From contig NZ_SODM01000001.1 in assembly GCF_004368785.1 (NCBI RefSeq), forward strand, positions 310,001 to 374,000: a stretch of 64,000 bases of DNA, read 5' to 3'. The stretch is from Flavobacterium sp. 270. GTDB taxonomy: Bacteria > Bacteroidota > Bacteroidia > Flavobacteriales > Flavobacteriaceae. Every line of letters begins with the position of its first letter. The stretch's first letter is position 1. The notes under the pieces are model-generated. The model was not told the DNA's origin. It saw only the letters and a list, made by a program, of their open reading frames with translations, and searched no databases. A program made the position numbers and the translations under genes. Shown piece by piece: positions 28,598 through 37,660 of the stretch.

Positions 28598-29638
28598 ATG
28601 GATAAAATCTACACTATAAAGGATATAGCAGAACTTGCAGGCGTCTCTAAGGGCACTGTAGACAGGGTTTTGCATAAAAGAGGAAAAGTCTCGCAAACGG
28701 CTCTTGAAAAAGTAAATGAAGTATTAGATCAGATCGATTATCAGCCTAATTTGATGGCCAGAAGTCTGAAAAATACCAAGATATATTCTATCTCTGTTTT
28801 ACTTCCGGATCCTAAAAACGACTCGTACTGGCAGCCTTGTATTGATGGTATTCATGAAGCGAGAAAAGAATTTAAATCGTTTAATGTAAAAATTGAGATC
28901 TTTTTATTTGATCCTACAAGCACTGCTTCTTTTGTTGAAACCAACAAAATGCTCCTGCAGACTTCTCCAGATGCTGTTTTATTAGTGCCTTTGTTTTATA
29001 AAGAAGCTATTGAAGCTATAGAAAATTACAATTCTCTGGGTATTATCTCGAGCATTTTTAATAACCAGCTTAAATCCAGTTCTATAAAAGGTTTTGTTGG
29101 TCAGGATTTATTCCAGAGCGGCAGAATCGCGGCGAGGCTTCTTGATTTATTATTGAAGAAAGGATTAATCGGAATTATTCATATTGATGAGGATTATGAA
29201 AATGCGATTCACATGCAGGAAAAAGAAAAAGGTTTTAGAAATTACTTTGAAAGTCTGCCAACAGATACCTTTGAAATTGTAACCTTTAAGGTAAAACATC
29301 CACAATTTAAAAGTTCGCTAAAAGAGTTTTTATTAGCCAATCCTAAAATTGCGGGGCTTTTTGTAACGACTTCAAAAGCGTATCAGGTTGCAGAAGTTAC
29401 TTCAAAAAATATAGCGCACAAAGTAGCACTTGTGGGTTATGATTTATTAGAAAATAATATTGAATATCTAAACAATAAAGTAATCGATTTTCTAATTCAC
29501 CAAAACCCAAAAAGACAAGCTTATCTGGGTGCTGCGAGTTTGATCGAATATTTTATTTTCGAAAAAGAAATAAGCCCGGAAAAACTTTTACCAATTGATA
29601 TTGTAAATACTGAAAATGCTAAAGATTACTTTTCGTAA
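28598..29638 (+). CDS. LacI-family transcriptional regulator
   Basis: 346 residues from ATG 28598, which places the DNA-binding domain at the very N-terminus (YTIKDIAELAGVSKGTVDRV, then LHKRGKVS). The hinge region YQPNLMARSLK and a periplasmic-binding-protein-like sensor domain (about 60-340) follow. An upstream in-frame ATG at 28514 lies inside an operator palindrome and gives a non-family extension, so it was rejected. It is divergent from the nucleotidyltransferase-kinase-epimerase operon. Five matching operators in the window suggest it also controls the susC operon and the beta-helix gene. The inducer is probably an amino sugar or its phosphate. Confidence 0.9.
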   Translation: MDKIYTIKDIAELAGVSKGTVDRVLHKRGKVSQTALEKVNEVLDQIDYQPNLMARSLKNTKIYSISVLLPDPKNDSYWQPCIDGIHEARKEFKSFNVKIEIFLFDPTSTASFVETNKMLLQTSPDAVLLVPLFYKEAIEAIENYNSLGIISSIFNNQLKSSSIKGFVGQDLFQSGRIAARLLDLLLKKGLIGIIHIDEDYENAIHMQEKEKGFRNYFESLPTDTFEIVTFKVKHPQFKSSLKEFLLANPKIAGLFVTTSKAYQVAEVTSKNIAHKVALVGYDLLENNIEYLNNKVIDFLIHQNPKRQAYLGAASLIEYFIFEKEISPEKLLPIDIVNTENAKDYFS

Positions 29639-29653
29639 ATAATTATACAATTT

Positions 29654-30301
29654 CTATATATTTTGAGGTGAAGCCAGATTTAAAACACCAAAAGAGCTTG
29701 CAATGTGAAAGTTTGGCGTTTCTGTTTCCGGATTTACCCACGTAATCCATGTTGGCTCAAATGCTTCATTTCCTTTTTGGGTATATTTTGCCCTAAAAAT
29801 TCCTGCTTCGATTGTATTGTCTTTTATTAAATTGAATGCTTTAAGTGATACAATACTAATGGCTATTTCAACTTCAAAATAATCTTTATTTATTGTTGAT
29901 TTTACTTTTAAATCTTTATTAGGCCAATTCCAGTTATAATCAAATACTTTATGTGGTTTTGCGATAAAATCCATTATTCTTGGCGTTGGATCAATTTCCA
30001 GACAATAATACGGATCTAAAGAGGCATCGCTTCTCATAAATATTTCTACACGATCTGAGTTTGCAATACTGGCTTTTGTATGATCTGTTTTGTCAATATG
30101 AATTTGGTCGTCAAAAACTCTAAACGAAAAATAAATAGTATCCAGATCCCATAAAGCTCTAAATTCTATTTTATTAATTTCCACGTCTTCCCAAGGCGAG
30201 CAAAAATCGGTAAGAACAATGGCATTTTCCCATATTGCGTTATTAGCTAAACCTAGGGTTAATGTATTTTTCCCGATGCAATTTACTGTATATGTTTTCA
30301 T
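29654..30301 (-). CDS. CBM9-like carbohydrate-binding protein, no signal peptide
   Basis: 215 residues that look like one complete CBM9-like beta-sandwich: FRALWDLDTIYFSFRVFDDQ, then SDRVEIFMRSD and YYCLEIDPTPRI are typical. No signal peptide or lipobox is visible, so the protein appears cytoplasmic unless a longer start exists. It lies 81 bases downstream of the beta-helix gene on the same strand and convergent with lacI (15-base gap). Role unknown. In related proteins this domain is attached to secreted glycosidases, so a lone cytoplasmic copy is unusual. Confidence 0.75.
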   Translation of the reverse strand: MKTYTVNCIGKNTLTLGLANNAIWENAIVLTDFCSPWEDVEINKIEFRALWDLDTIYFSFRVFDDQIHIDKTDHTKASIANSDRVEIFMRSDASLDPYYCLEIDPTPRIMDFIAKPHKVFDYNWNWPNKDLKVKSTINKDYFEVEIAISIVSLKAFNLIKDNTIEAGIFRAKYTQKGNEAFEPTWITWVNPETETPNFHIASSFGVLNLASPQNI

Positions 30302-30382
30302 TCTGTATTTTATTAAAAAAACTTTAATGCACTAATAGCAATCAGTGCATTAAAGTAAGTGTTATTTATGGGCTCGTAAAAA

Positions 30383-32254
30383 TTATTTCACATATATTTT
30401 ATGACTCGATATTTTATTATCTGCAGTAATCTGAACTATAATAATCTGCGGATTAATCTTTAAATCTGATATCTGAATTTGTGCCGCATTTACATTGTAA
30501 AATTCTTTTTTGAGCAATGCTCTATTATTCAAATCAAATAAAGAAACGGCTGCCGTTTTTACTTCTTCGCCAAAATTGATATTTAATTGTTCTGAAACAG
30601 GGTTCGGAAATACCGAAAAAGTTGTTACTGGTTCTTCTTGTATTTCTTCTACAACTTCAACTTTTGCAGCTTTGGCTGTAGAACCGGTTTGCAATTCAGA
30701 GCAACCAATATCTACACGGCCATTTCGCTTGCGGGTATCTTCATCAAAATCTAAAATTCCAGAATACGTACTGTTGTAAGTTGGATCTCCTTTGTCTGTG
30801 GCAAATGCGCCGCTAGCTAACGTAAAGTTGAATGCTGCTGCGTTGACAAATCCGGGAACACCTACTACAGCATTTACATCCTGACCTGTTGCTGTTGCAA
30901 ATTGCGCAGCATTATAAGATCCTGTTGCAGTGCTTCCGTTAAAACTTACGCCTGTTAAATCAATTATAAAATCGGTTCCTCCTTCTCTGTAATAAAGATT
31001 GTAATTGGATACAAAACTAGAAACGGTATAACCATAAGAAGCTAAAAGTGCTTTTTTGCCTGTTGTAGCATACAAAATATTATTTTTGAAAGTAATTCCG
31101 GAACTGTTTTGCAGATGTACTTCGCCGCCATAAATATCTGCAATTGTTCCTACAGCAACGCCGCCAACAGTTGTAACTCCATTAATTACTGCTCCGGTTC
31201 TGTTTTTATAAAAGGTATTGTTGAAAATCTTTGTATTACCTACACTTGTAGTGTAACCGCTGCCAACAACACCTCCAAAAATAGCTCCTGTAATCACATT
31301 GCTGTAAACAGAATTATTGTTTACATAATGTCCTGTAGATTGTCCACCATTTCCTGTAGCCGTATTTTGTTCTGAACCAACAGAAATACCAACACCACAA
31401 TTATAGACTTCATTTCTCTGGACCGTACAATTTAAAGCTCCGTCTATATAAATACCCGCGCTGTTTGCTACGGCACTCATACAATTAAAAACTTCGTTGC
31501 CAGAAATCACTCCGTTTCTTGCCTGATTATTGCTTGTTGCACCTGTAGAAGTGTAATTTCCGGCAGCTACAATTCCGATATTGGCAATATTATAAACTGT
31601 GTTTCCAGAAACAGTAAATCCGTTTACGTTTCCTGTTAAGGTTACAGCTTCTCCCCAACCCGTTGCGCAATTAGTTACTTCATTATTTTCCAGTTTTACA
31701 TTGGTAATAGCGTAAGTGCCGCTTCCTCCGTCTACTTTTATTGCGTTGGCAACAATACCGCTGTTTGCGGGAATAGACGACAGATTGTTACTAATCCAGC
31801 CTATGTTTTTGACAATGCAGTTTTTGATCGTAATGTTATTAAGATTTGCCGTTGCTCCTGAATTTGCCAAAATCCAGATTCCTTTACTTCCGTTACTAAT
31901 TTTATTAGAAATCGTTAAACCGTCGATTGTTACACTACTTGTATTTACAATTCCTAATACATAAGTGTCTGTGCTTGTCCAGCCAGAAGCATTGATGATC
32001 ACTGCTGCTGAACCATTTTTTTGAATGGTCAATGGCTTTCCGATATAAATTGGACCTGTTGCAGGATAAGTTCCCGAAGCAACCAAAACCGTTCCGCCCG
32101 ATGGCGCTGCCTGTACTCCTTTTACAATGGTTTTATAGGGCAAGGCCGCCGTTCCTGTACCTGTGGCATCATTTCCTGTAGTCGAAACATAAGTCTGGCA
32201 AAAGCCTTGTACAAAACAAAATAAAATTAAAAAAGTAATTTTTTTGATTTTCAT
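30383..32254 (-). CDS. Secreted right-handed beta-helix protein with T9SS sorting tail
   Basis: 623 residues from ATG 32254 (signal peptide ITFLILFCFVQGFCQ); a longer frame has no support. The mature start TYVSTTGNDATGTGTAALPY followed by KTIVKGVQ is the DUF1565-type opening of parallel beta-helix proteins. Many Asn-rich coils with repeated N-x-V/I patterns follow to about residue 520. The last 75 residues (FSVFPNPVSEQLNINF to KISSHKIYVK) form a type A type IX secretion sorting domain. Beta-helix proteins of this type are often polysaccharide lyases or hydrolases, but I cannot identify catalytic residues. A LacI-type operator lies 243 bases upstream. Confidence 0.85.
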   Translation of the reverse strand: MKIKKITFLILFCFVQGFCQTYVSTTGNDATGTGTAALPYKTIVKGVQAAPSGGTVLVASGTYPATGPIYIGKPLTIQKNGSAAVIINASGWTSTDTYVLGIVNTSSVTIDGLTISNKISNGSKGIWILANSGATANLNNITIKNCIVKNIGWISNNLSSIPANSGIVANAIKVDGGSGTYAITNVKLENNEVTNCATGWGEAVTLTGNVNGFTVSGNTVYNIANIGIVAAGNYTSTGATSNNQARNGVISGNEVFNCMSAVANSAGIYIDGALNCTVQRNEVYNCGVGISVGSEQNTATGNGGQSTGHYVNNNSVYSNVITGAIFGGVVGSGYTTSVGNTKIFNNTFYKNRTGAVINGVTTVGGVAVGTIADIYGGEVHLQNSSGITFKNNILYATTGKKALLASYGYTVSSFVSNYNLYYREGGTDFIIDLTGVSFNGSTATGSYNAAQFATATGQDVNAVVGVPGFVNAAAFNFTLASGAFATDKGDPTYNSTYSGILDFDEDTRKRNGRVDIGCSELQTGSTAKAAKVEVVEEIQEEPVTTFSVFPNPVSEQLNINFGEEVKTAAVSLFDLNNRALLKKEFYNVNAAQIQISDLKINPQIIIVQITADNKISSHKIYVK

Positions 32255-32863
32255 AATCTTTAAAAATTTTGGGTTAATAATTAAACACATTACTAGGATT
32301 CTTATAAAATATAATTTCGAAATTTATCATGTGCAACAGGGTTTTAAACCCTAAAAATTAGACATAAACAGGTCATAGTCGATTGGTTAACTTTTTTGTT
32401 TTTAACCTATTAACTTCTTTAAAAAAAACTTTTATATCGTATTTTGAACTAAAGTAAATAATGTCTTTTAATTAACAATAAAAAACATCGAAAAAATGTG
32501 CTCGAACACATAAATACGTCAAAAAATCAATATTTGTAATATTTTTCAAACAAAACAATAGTCAGATAGAAAGTAAAAATCATATTTATAAAATAAAAAA
32601 TTACAATTGGGTAAGAATGGTAATATACAATTAAAAAAATGGGATAGATTTAGAGTACAAATTATTTGGAGTTTTACTACAGCAACAGCAGATTATATTC
32701 TTGAATATAAAAAAAGAAAGCCCGGTTAAATAAACAACGAAATAAAGTCCTATCGTTTTATAATTATATAACACCTCAACAAAATTCTATAATTTAAAGC
32801 CTCTTCATTACTTGTACTTTTGGTTAAAGATTAGTTCTATAACAAACAGCAATCAAGCACCTT
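32255..32863. other. Gene-free region upstream of the beta-helix gene
   Basis: 609 AT-rich bases between two divergent genes. It contains one LacI-type operator (32497-32510) and a TACTTTTG box at 32815-32822 that could serve the plus-strand gene at 32864, although no -33 TTG is visible. Nothing else is recognised. Confidence 0.5.
32497..32510. promoter_or_regulatory. Single LacI-type operator upstream of the beta-helix gene
   Basis: TGTGCTCGAACACA differs at one position from the palindrome TGTGTTCGAACACA found beside lacI. It lies 243 bases upstream of the beta-helix start codon. Confidence 0.65.
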
Positions 32864-33178
32864 ATGAAACATCCTCAATTTAATACCAAATCCTTTTCAA
32901 GCCAGAATAATAAATTCCATACACAATCCGATACCCATTTTATCGATGCAGAATTTATTTTTGAAACCCAAAGCAGCACTGAGCTGATTGACCTGCATTA
33001 TAAATACGAAGACGAACCTGACTTTGACTGCGAATTCCTAAACACTGCCGTTTATGACTATAACGAAAACGAAAGCATGATCGATCCGGAACCGGAAGAA
33101 GACCTGACAGACCATTATAATGATCATAACTGGGATATGAATATCTACGACCCTTATCAGGAATCCTTTAATTACTAA
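32864..33178 (+). CDS. Hypothetical acidic protein
   Basis: 104 residues, not recognised. It is strongly acidic and rich in Asp, Glu, Asn and Tyr, with no signal peptide or membrane segment. The middle reads HYKYEDEPDFDCEF and the end DHNWDMNIYDPYQES. Codon use looks normal for a coding sequence and it ends 43 bases before the PPC gene on the same strand. A possible -7 box TACTTTTG is at 32815. It could be a small soluble protein from the GC-richer block that starts here. Confidence 0.5.
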   Translation: MKHPQFNTKSFSSQNNKFHTQSDTHFIDAEFIFETQSSTELIDLHYKYEDEPDFDCEFLNTAVYDYNENESMIDPEPEEDLTDHYNDHNWDMNIYDPYQESFNY

Positions 33179-33221
33179 GACAGCGAAAGGACTCCAAATT
33201 GTAATTCAATAAATATTTCCT

Positions 33222-33743
33222 ATGAACCCGATACTAAAGAAAATCTCCGGTGTACTGTTATGCTGCCTGGCCTTCGGATCAGCTCAGGCGCAGCAGAAAG
33301 ACAACGGTAAATGCCGTTACACTAAAACCCCCGAGGGCTGGCTGATGGTGCTTCGCGAAGGCGACAATGTCATCGCCCTGCTGGAAAACCTTGCCAGAGA
33401 ACAGCAGATTCCTTCGGCGCATTTCACTGGTATCGGTTTTGCACAGCAGGCCGTATTTGGCTTTTATGATTTTGAGAAAAAGAAATTCAAACCCAAAACG
33501 TTTTATAAAGTAGAAATGAGCAACCTTACCGGATCTATTGCCTGGAGTGGTAATAATCCTTCTATTCACATGCACGGGACAGCCACAGATAAGACGTTCA
33601 AAGCTTACGGCGGGCACATCTTATCCCTTGCGGTGGGCACCGGTTCCATGGAAATCTATATCACAGTATATACCGAAAAACTCGAAAGAAAAAAAGAACA
33701 ACCTCTAGATGCCAACGTGTTACAGTTGCCGTGCATCGAGTAA
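33222..33743 (+). CDS. Exported PPC (DUF296) domain protein
   Basis: 173 residues. The signal peptide (about 1-23, ending SAQAQ) is followed by one PPC/DUF296 domain: VLREGDNVIALLENLAREQQ and FTGIGFAQQAVFGFYDF, then the metal-ligand region IHMHGTATDKTFKAYGGHIL. In plants and archaea this domain is DNA-associated, but export makes that unlikely here. The conserved HxH and GGH residues suggest a metal site. GC content is high for the region (34 of 60 bases in 33361-33420). Function unknown. Confidence 0.8.
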   Translation: MNPILKKISGVLLCCLAFGSAQAQQKDNGKCRYTKTPEGWLMVLREGDNVIALLENLAREQQIPSAHFTGIGFAQQAVFGFYDFEKKKFKPKTFYKVEMSNLTGSIAWSGNNPSIHMHGTATDKTFKAYGGHILSLAVGTGSMEIYITVYTEKLERKKEQPLDANVLQLPCIE

Positions 33744-33806
33744 AACAGTATGATAAGCACAAAGAAATATAGCTTTTGGTTACATTTCGCGTATGTTGAA
33801 ACAAAA

Positions 33807-33831
33807 AAAGCTCCAGATTTTCTGAAGCTTT
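33807..33831. terminator. Hairpin between convergent PPC and msrA genes
   Basis: AAAGCTCCAGA pairs with TCTGAAGCTTT, 10 of 11 positions, around a 3-base loop, flanked by A-rich and T-rich DNA. It can end transcription from both sides. Confidence 0.55.
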
Positions 33832-33841
33832 GTCTTAACTG

Positions 33842-34333
33842 TTACAAAAAAGTACCGAACCTTTCAAAATGGCAGGTATACCCGTTTGGATTCTTCACCA
33901 GATAATCTTGATGATAACCTTCCGCAGGCCAGAATTTTGTAAAAGACTCTAGCTGCGTCACAACAGGCCCGTTCCACCTGTCTGAAACGTTTACAATCCC
34001 GATGACTGCTTCAGCTATTTCCCTTTCGGTTTCACTCTGAACAAAAATAGCCGACCTGTAACTTGATCCTCTGTCATTTCCCTGTCTGTCGACTGTTGTG
34101 GGATCATGCACACGGAAAAAATAATCAAGTATCTCTTTATATGAAGTCTGCCGGGTATCATAAGTAATTTCAATACCTTCTGCATGGCCGGGATGATTTT
34201 CATAAACCGGGTTTTCATTCTCCCCGCCGATGTACCCCACTTCTGTATCCACAACTCCCTTTCGTGCACGAAAAAGATCTTCCATTCCCCAAAAGCAGCC
34301 GCCTGCTATGTACGCTTTTTTAATATGTTCCAT
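33842..34333 (-). CDS. msrA: Peptide-methionine (S)-S-oxide reductase
   Basis: 163 residues, typical for a single-domain MsrA. The active-site motif GGCFWG is at residues 12-17 with the catalytic Cys. GVVDTEVGYIGG and HPGHAEGIEITYD, then YHQDYLVKNP and the end YTCHFERFG complete the family pattern. It repairs oxidised methionine in the cytoplasm with thioredoxin. No msrB domain is fused. It lies on the same strand as the upstream response regulator but is separated from it by 120 bases. Confidence 0.95.
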   Translation of the reverse strand: MEHIKKAYIAGGCFWGMEDLFRARKGVVDTEVGYIGGENENPVYENHPGHAEGIEITYDTRQTSYKEILDYFFRVHDPTTVDRQGNDRGSSYRSAIFVQSETEREIAEAVIGIVNVSDRWNGPVVTQLESFTKFWPAEGYHQDYLVKNPNGYTCHFERFGTFL

Positions 34334-34453
34334 AATCCGTATTTTAAGTAAAAATGACTTCTAAAATAAAGTGTAAGATAATAAAATTACCCCATCTTAC
34401 AGCACAGAAAGGCTGAACAAGTTTTAAATAATTGAGAAAAAAATAATTTAAGA

Positions 34454-34855
34454 TTATTTTAAAGCAGGCAGCAGCGAATTAAGGATTTCCTGCAGGGATT
34501 TTATCAAATCAGTCAAATTACCCTGCTTTTTTAGAAAGCCTGCAGTTTTATGCTTTGCAGCCAGCTCATTTAAGGTATCATTGGAATGTCCTGAATAAAA
34601 TACAACAGGAATATCCCTGAGGCCTTTAATGCTGCGAAGCAGTTCCAAAAATTCACTGCCGTCCAGATAAGGCATATAATAATCCAGAAAAATAATATGA
34701 GGAAACTTTTTAGCTTCCTTCAATTTCTTAAGAGCATCTAGTGCATTATTTTCCACAACGGTATTGATTGTATCATCAACAGCCTTAACAGCTGTGCTGA
34801 ATATTTCTGCATCATCGGTATCGTCGTCAACCAGTAAAATGTAATGATATTTCAT
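34454..34855 (-). CDS. Single-domain response regulator (CheY/Rcp-like)
   Basis: 133 residues consisting only of a receiver domain. Acidic pocket LLVDDDTDDAE at residues about 6-16, phospho-acceptor Asp in IIFLDYYMPYLDG (about residue 59), Thr/Ser switch in VVFYSGHS and Lys in AGFLKKQG. No output domain is present. Stand-alone regulators of this Rcp type are common in Bacteroidota and usually pair with histidine kinases; the hybrid kinase at 35569 is the nearest candidate but faces the other way. Confidence 0.9.
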   Translation of the reverse strand: MKYHYILLVDDDTDDAEIFSTAVKAVDDTINTVVENNALDALKKLKEAKKFPHIIFLDYYMPYLDGSEFLELLRSIKGLRDIPVVFYSGHSNDTLNELAAKHKTAGFLKKQGNLTDLIKSLQEILNSLLPALK

Positions 34856-35062
34856 ACTTCTAAATTAAAAAGACCGCTGATCGTATTCCTTATTAAATTT
34901 TACGCAGATGTTATGCAATTCCCAGCAACCTTTTAAAGATCACAATAAACATACATCAGATAAGTAACTCGTTCAAAAGAGATTATCTTTTAAAATAGAT
35001 TATCGTTTTAATGTATAAAACCGACACGGGATTAACTGCGTATATTCATATAAACCTGTATT

Positions 35063-35326
35063 ATGACTGTCAATTCCTATCGTTTACCTGCAAAGATCTA
35101 CAGCTACCTTTCTGGAAATCAGGACCGGCTTGTACCTTTTGAAGAGCTGTGTATCTTTGTATATCCTTCCAGCAACGAAGCACAGCGTACAAATGAAAAT
35201 TTTTCTACCGAAGCCGAATACCAGACACGGGTAATGGACATCTTAATCTTCCTTTCTGATCTTAATCTGATTACCTTAAATCAGCTTACAGACGAAAGCA
35301 GCATTAATCTGTCTGGCAGGAATTAA
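35063..35326 (+). CDS. Hypothetical small protein
   Basis: 87 residues, not recognised. No signal peptide or membrane helix. The reading frame is short but codon use is protein-like, and the C-terminal half has a helix-rich pattern (YQTRVMDILIFLSDLNLITL). It lies between a response regulator and the hybrid kinase, 242 bases before the kinase start, so a shared transcript is uncertain. Confidence 0.45.
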   Translation: MTVNSYRLPAKIYSYLSGNQDRLVPFEELCIFVYPSSNEAQRTNENFSTEAEYQTRVMDILIFLSDLNLITLNQLTDESSINLSGRN

Positions 35327-35568
35327 ATATAAAAATCAGACATATTCTGGCTATTATAAAGAAAAAGAAGAAACACAGCAACGACAGCATTATAGCACTC
35401 TACCAGTTCACAAAAATTATATAATGTAATGTTGACGTTCTCAAATTACAACCAAATCAAAATTAAAAAAATACAATCCATTCCTGCTGAAAATTATATA
35501 AGGAGTCCCTTACAAAGTGTAAAAGTAATACCCTTTCTTTTTCGTAACTTGAGGTTTAATTTCTCACT

Positions 35569-37548
35569 ATGGAAGCTGCAGGCCTTTCCCAAAATGAATC
35601 CGAACGTCTTGATGCCTTAAAACGGTATAATATTCTGGAAACCCTTCCAGATCATGCTTTTGATGATGCCACTGCTCTTGTCTCCTATATCTGCGGGGTA
35701 CCGATCGCTTATATTTCCTTTGTGGACCATAACAGACAGCTATTCAAATCAGAGATTGGCCTTGGCGTTTCAGACAAACCCCGGCAGATCACTTTCTCCC
35801 GCTATACTATCATGGATTCCAAGCTGATTGAAATTCCCGATACAATGCTTAATGAAAAATTCAAAGACGACCCTGATGTCCAAGGCGGGCTTAAAATAAG
35901 ATTCTATGCTGGAGTGCCCCTGAGAACTCCCGACGGATACAATATCGGGGTTTTATGCGCTGCTGACCGTGTACCGCGGAAGCTCAACGAAGGGCAGCGT
36001 ACTGCGCTTTTAATTGTTGCCCGCCACGTGATCAACACTCTGGAGCTCGGCATAAAAAACAGCGAGCTTGCCGGACAGAAGAAAATAGCAGAACGAGCCG
36101 TAACAGCCAAAGACAGTTTTCTAGCTAACATGAGCCATGAAATCAGGACACCGCTCAATGCCATAATAGGCTTTACCGAACTGTTGGCGGGAACCAAACT
36201 CAATGAACAGCAACGAGGCTTTGTACAAGATGTGCAGACAGCTGGCGACAACCTGCTTTTAATCGTCAATGATATATTGGACCTTTCTAAAATTGAATCG
36301 GGTGGACTTACCCTCGACCTGCAGCCCTTTGAGCTGAAAAAAGCGCTGCGTCATGTATACGACCTGCTTAAGGTAAAAGTTCCCGAGGCTGTGGAGTTCA
36401 ATCTTTATCTGGATGCAGAACTCCCTGAAATGATATCCGGTGATCAGGGAAGGCTTAATCAGATCCTTATGAACCTGGCCGGTAATGCGCTTAAATTTAC
36501 CAGTGAAGGCGAAGTGACAATCGCCGTAAAAAAAATCGCCGAGACAGATGAAAACTGTGTGATCCGCTTCTCAGTAAAAGACACTGGTATCGGCATACCC
36601 AAGGAGCAGCTTGACAACATTTTTGAGCGTTTTACCCAAGCGGAGGAAAGCACAACCAGAAAATTCGGAGGTACCGGACTCGGCCTCAGCATCGTAAAAA
36701 AACTTGCCGAAATGCATGGTTCCGATATACAGGTCAGAAGCCGCGAAGGCAGAGGATCGGAATTTTTCTTTACTGTTGCCTATCAGAAAACAGACCAGCA
36801 GACAAAGCAACGTGAACAGCCTAAAAACAACTTGGGTAAGCTCAACATACTGCTGTGCGAGGACAATCGTTTAAACCAGAAACTGGCACAGAATGTCATT
36901 GAGGGTTTCGGTTTTACAATTGACATCGCCGAAAACGGCGACCAGGGCATTGAATTGCTTTCGAAGCATCGTTATGATCTGGTATTAATGGATCTGCAGA
37001 TGCCGCTTCGTGACGGTTACGAGACTACACAGTACATACGCGAGGAATTAAAAAGTGCTGTTCCTATCATAGCCATGACTGCTCACTCCCTTGCTGGAGA
37101 ACAAGACCGCTGTTACGATGCGGGCATGGACGGTTACGTTCCCAAACCCTTCAAGCAGTACGAACTCCTGGAAGCCATTACAGCCGTCCTGAAAAAGGAA
37201 CCACGTTCAATGAAACGCCATAAGGCAGATCTGTCCCGCATTGAAGAAACAGACCGTATAAAACCGGGCTGGAAAAAAGAAGTAACTTCTCAATTTATCG
37301 AAAAAGCACCTCTTGAACTTGAAGAATTTAAAAGCGCTGTTCAGCGCGCCGACTTCCAGACGGTGTTACACAATTCAGAACAGCTCCAAATCTGGATGCA
37401 CCTTTTTGTTCTTGATGGGCTGAGCATGCATCTGTCGAACATTGAGCGTGAAGCGCACCAGAAGAAATTCACAGCTCAAACTGCAGACAGCATCGAAATA
37501 CTGAGCTGCAGCATCCAAGACATAGTAAAGAATCTCCAGCAGCAATAG
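35569..37548 (+). CDS. Hybrid histidine kinase: GAF, HisKA, HATPase, REC, HPt-like
   Basis: 659 residues. An N-terminal GAF-type sensor (about 20-160; IRFYAGVPLRTPDG) is followed by HisKA with phospho-acceptor His190 in NMSHEIRTPLNAIIGF. HATPase motifs are MNLAGNALKFT and GGTGLGLSIVKKLAEMHG. A receiver domain follows with Asp475 in LVLMDLQMPLRDGYE. The last 100 residues look like an HPt four-helix bundle, but the AHxLKG signature reads SEQLQI, so the phosphorelay His seems replaced by Glu. No membrane segment, so it is cytosolic. GC content is well above neighbours (27 of 60 bases in 36121-36180). Confidence 0.9.
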   Translation: MEAAGLSQNESERLDALKRYNILETLPDHAFDDATALVSYICGVPIAYISFVDHNRQLFKSEIGLGVSDKPRQITFSRYTIMDSKLIEIPDTMLNEKFKDDPDVQGGLKIRFYAGVPLRTPDGYNIGVLCAADRVPRKLNEGQRTALLIVARHVINTLELGIKNSELAGQKKIAERAVTAKDSFLANMSHEIRTPLNAIIGFTELLAGTKLNEQQRGFVQDVQTAGDNLLLIVNDILDLSKIESGGLTLDLQPFELKKALRHVYDLLKVKVPEAVEFNLYLDAELPEMISGDQGRLNQILMNLAGNALKFTSEGEVTIAVKKIAETDENCVIRFSVKDTGIGIPKEQLDNIFERFTQAEESTTRKFGGTGLGLSIVKKLAEMHGSDIQVRSREGRGSEFFFTVAYQKTDQQTKQREQPKNNLGKLNILLCEDNRLNQKLAQNVIEGFGFTIDIAENGDQGIELLSKHRYDLVLMDLQMPLRDGYETTQYIREELKSAVPIIAMTAHSLAGEQDRCYDAGMDGYVPKPFKQYELLEAITAVLKKEPRSMKRHKADLSRIEETDRIKPGWKKEVTSQFIEKAPLELEEFKSAVQRADFQTVLHNSEQLQIWMHLFVLDGLSMHLSNIEREAHQKKFTAQTADSIEILSCSIQDIVKNLQQQ

Positions 37549-37660
37549 TCTGACTCATTATCTAAATCTGTGTTTTATTGCCACATACTATTTTAAATCT
37601 GTTAATTCAAAATCAGCAGATTATTAATTATTAATAAATTATCAACTAAAACTGTATCTC

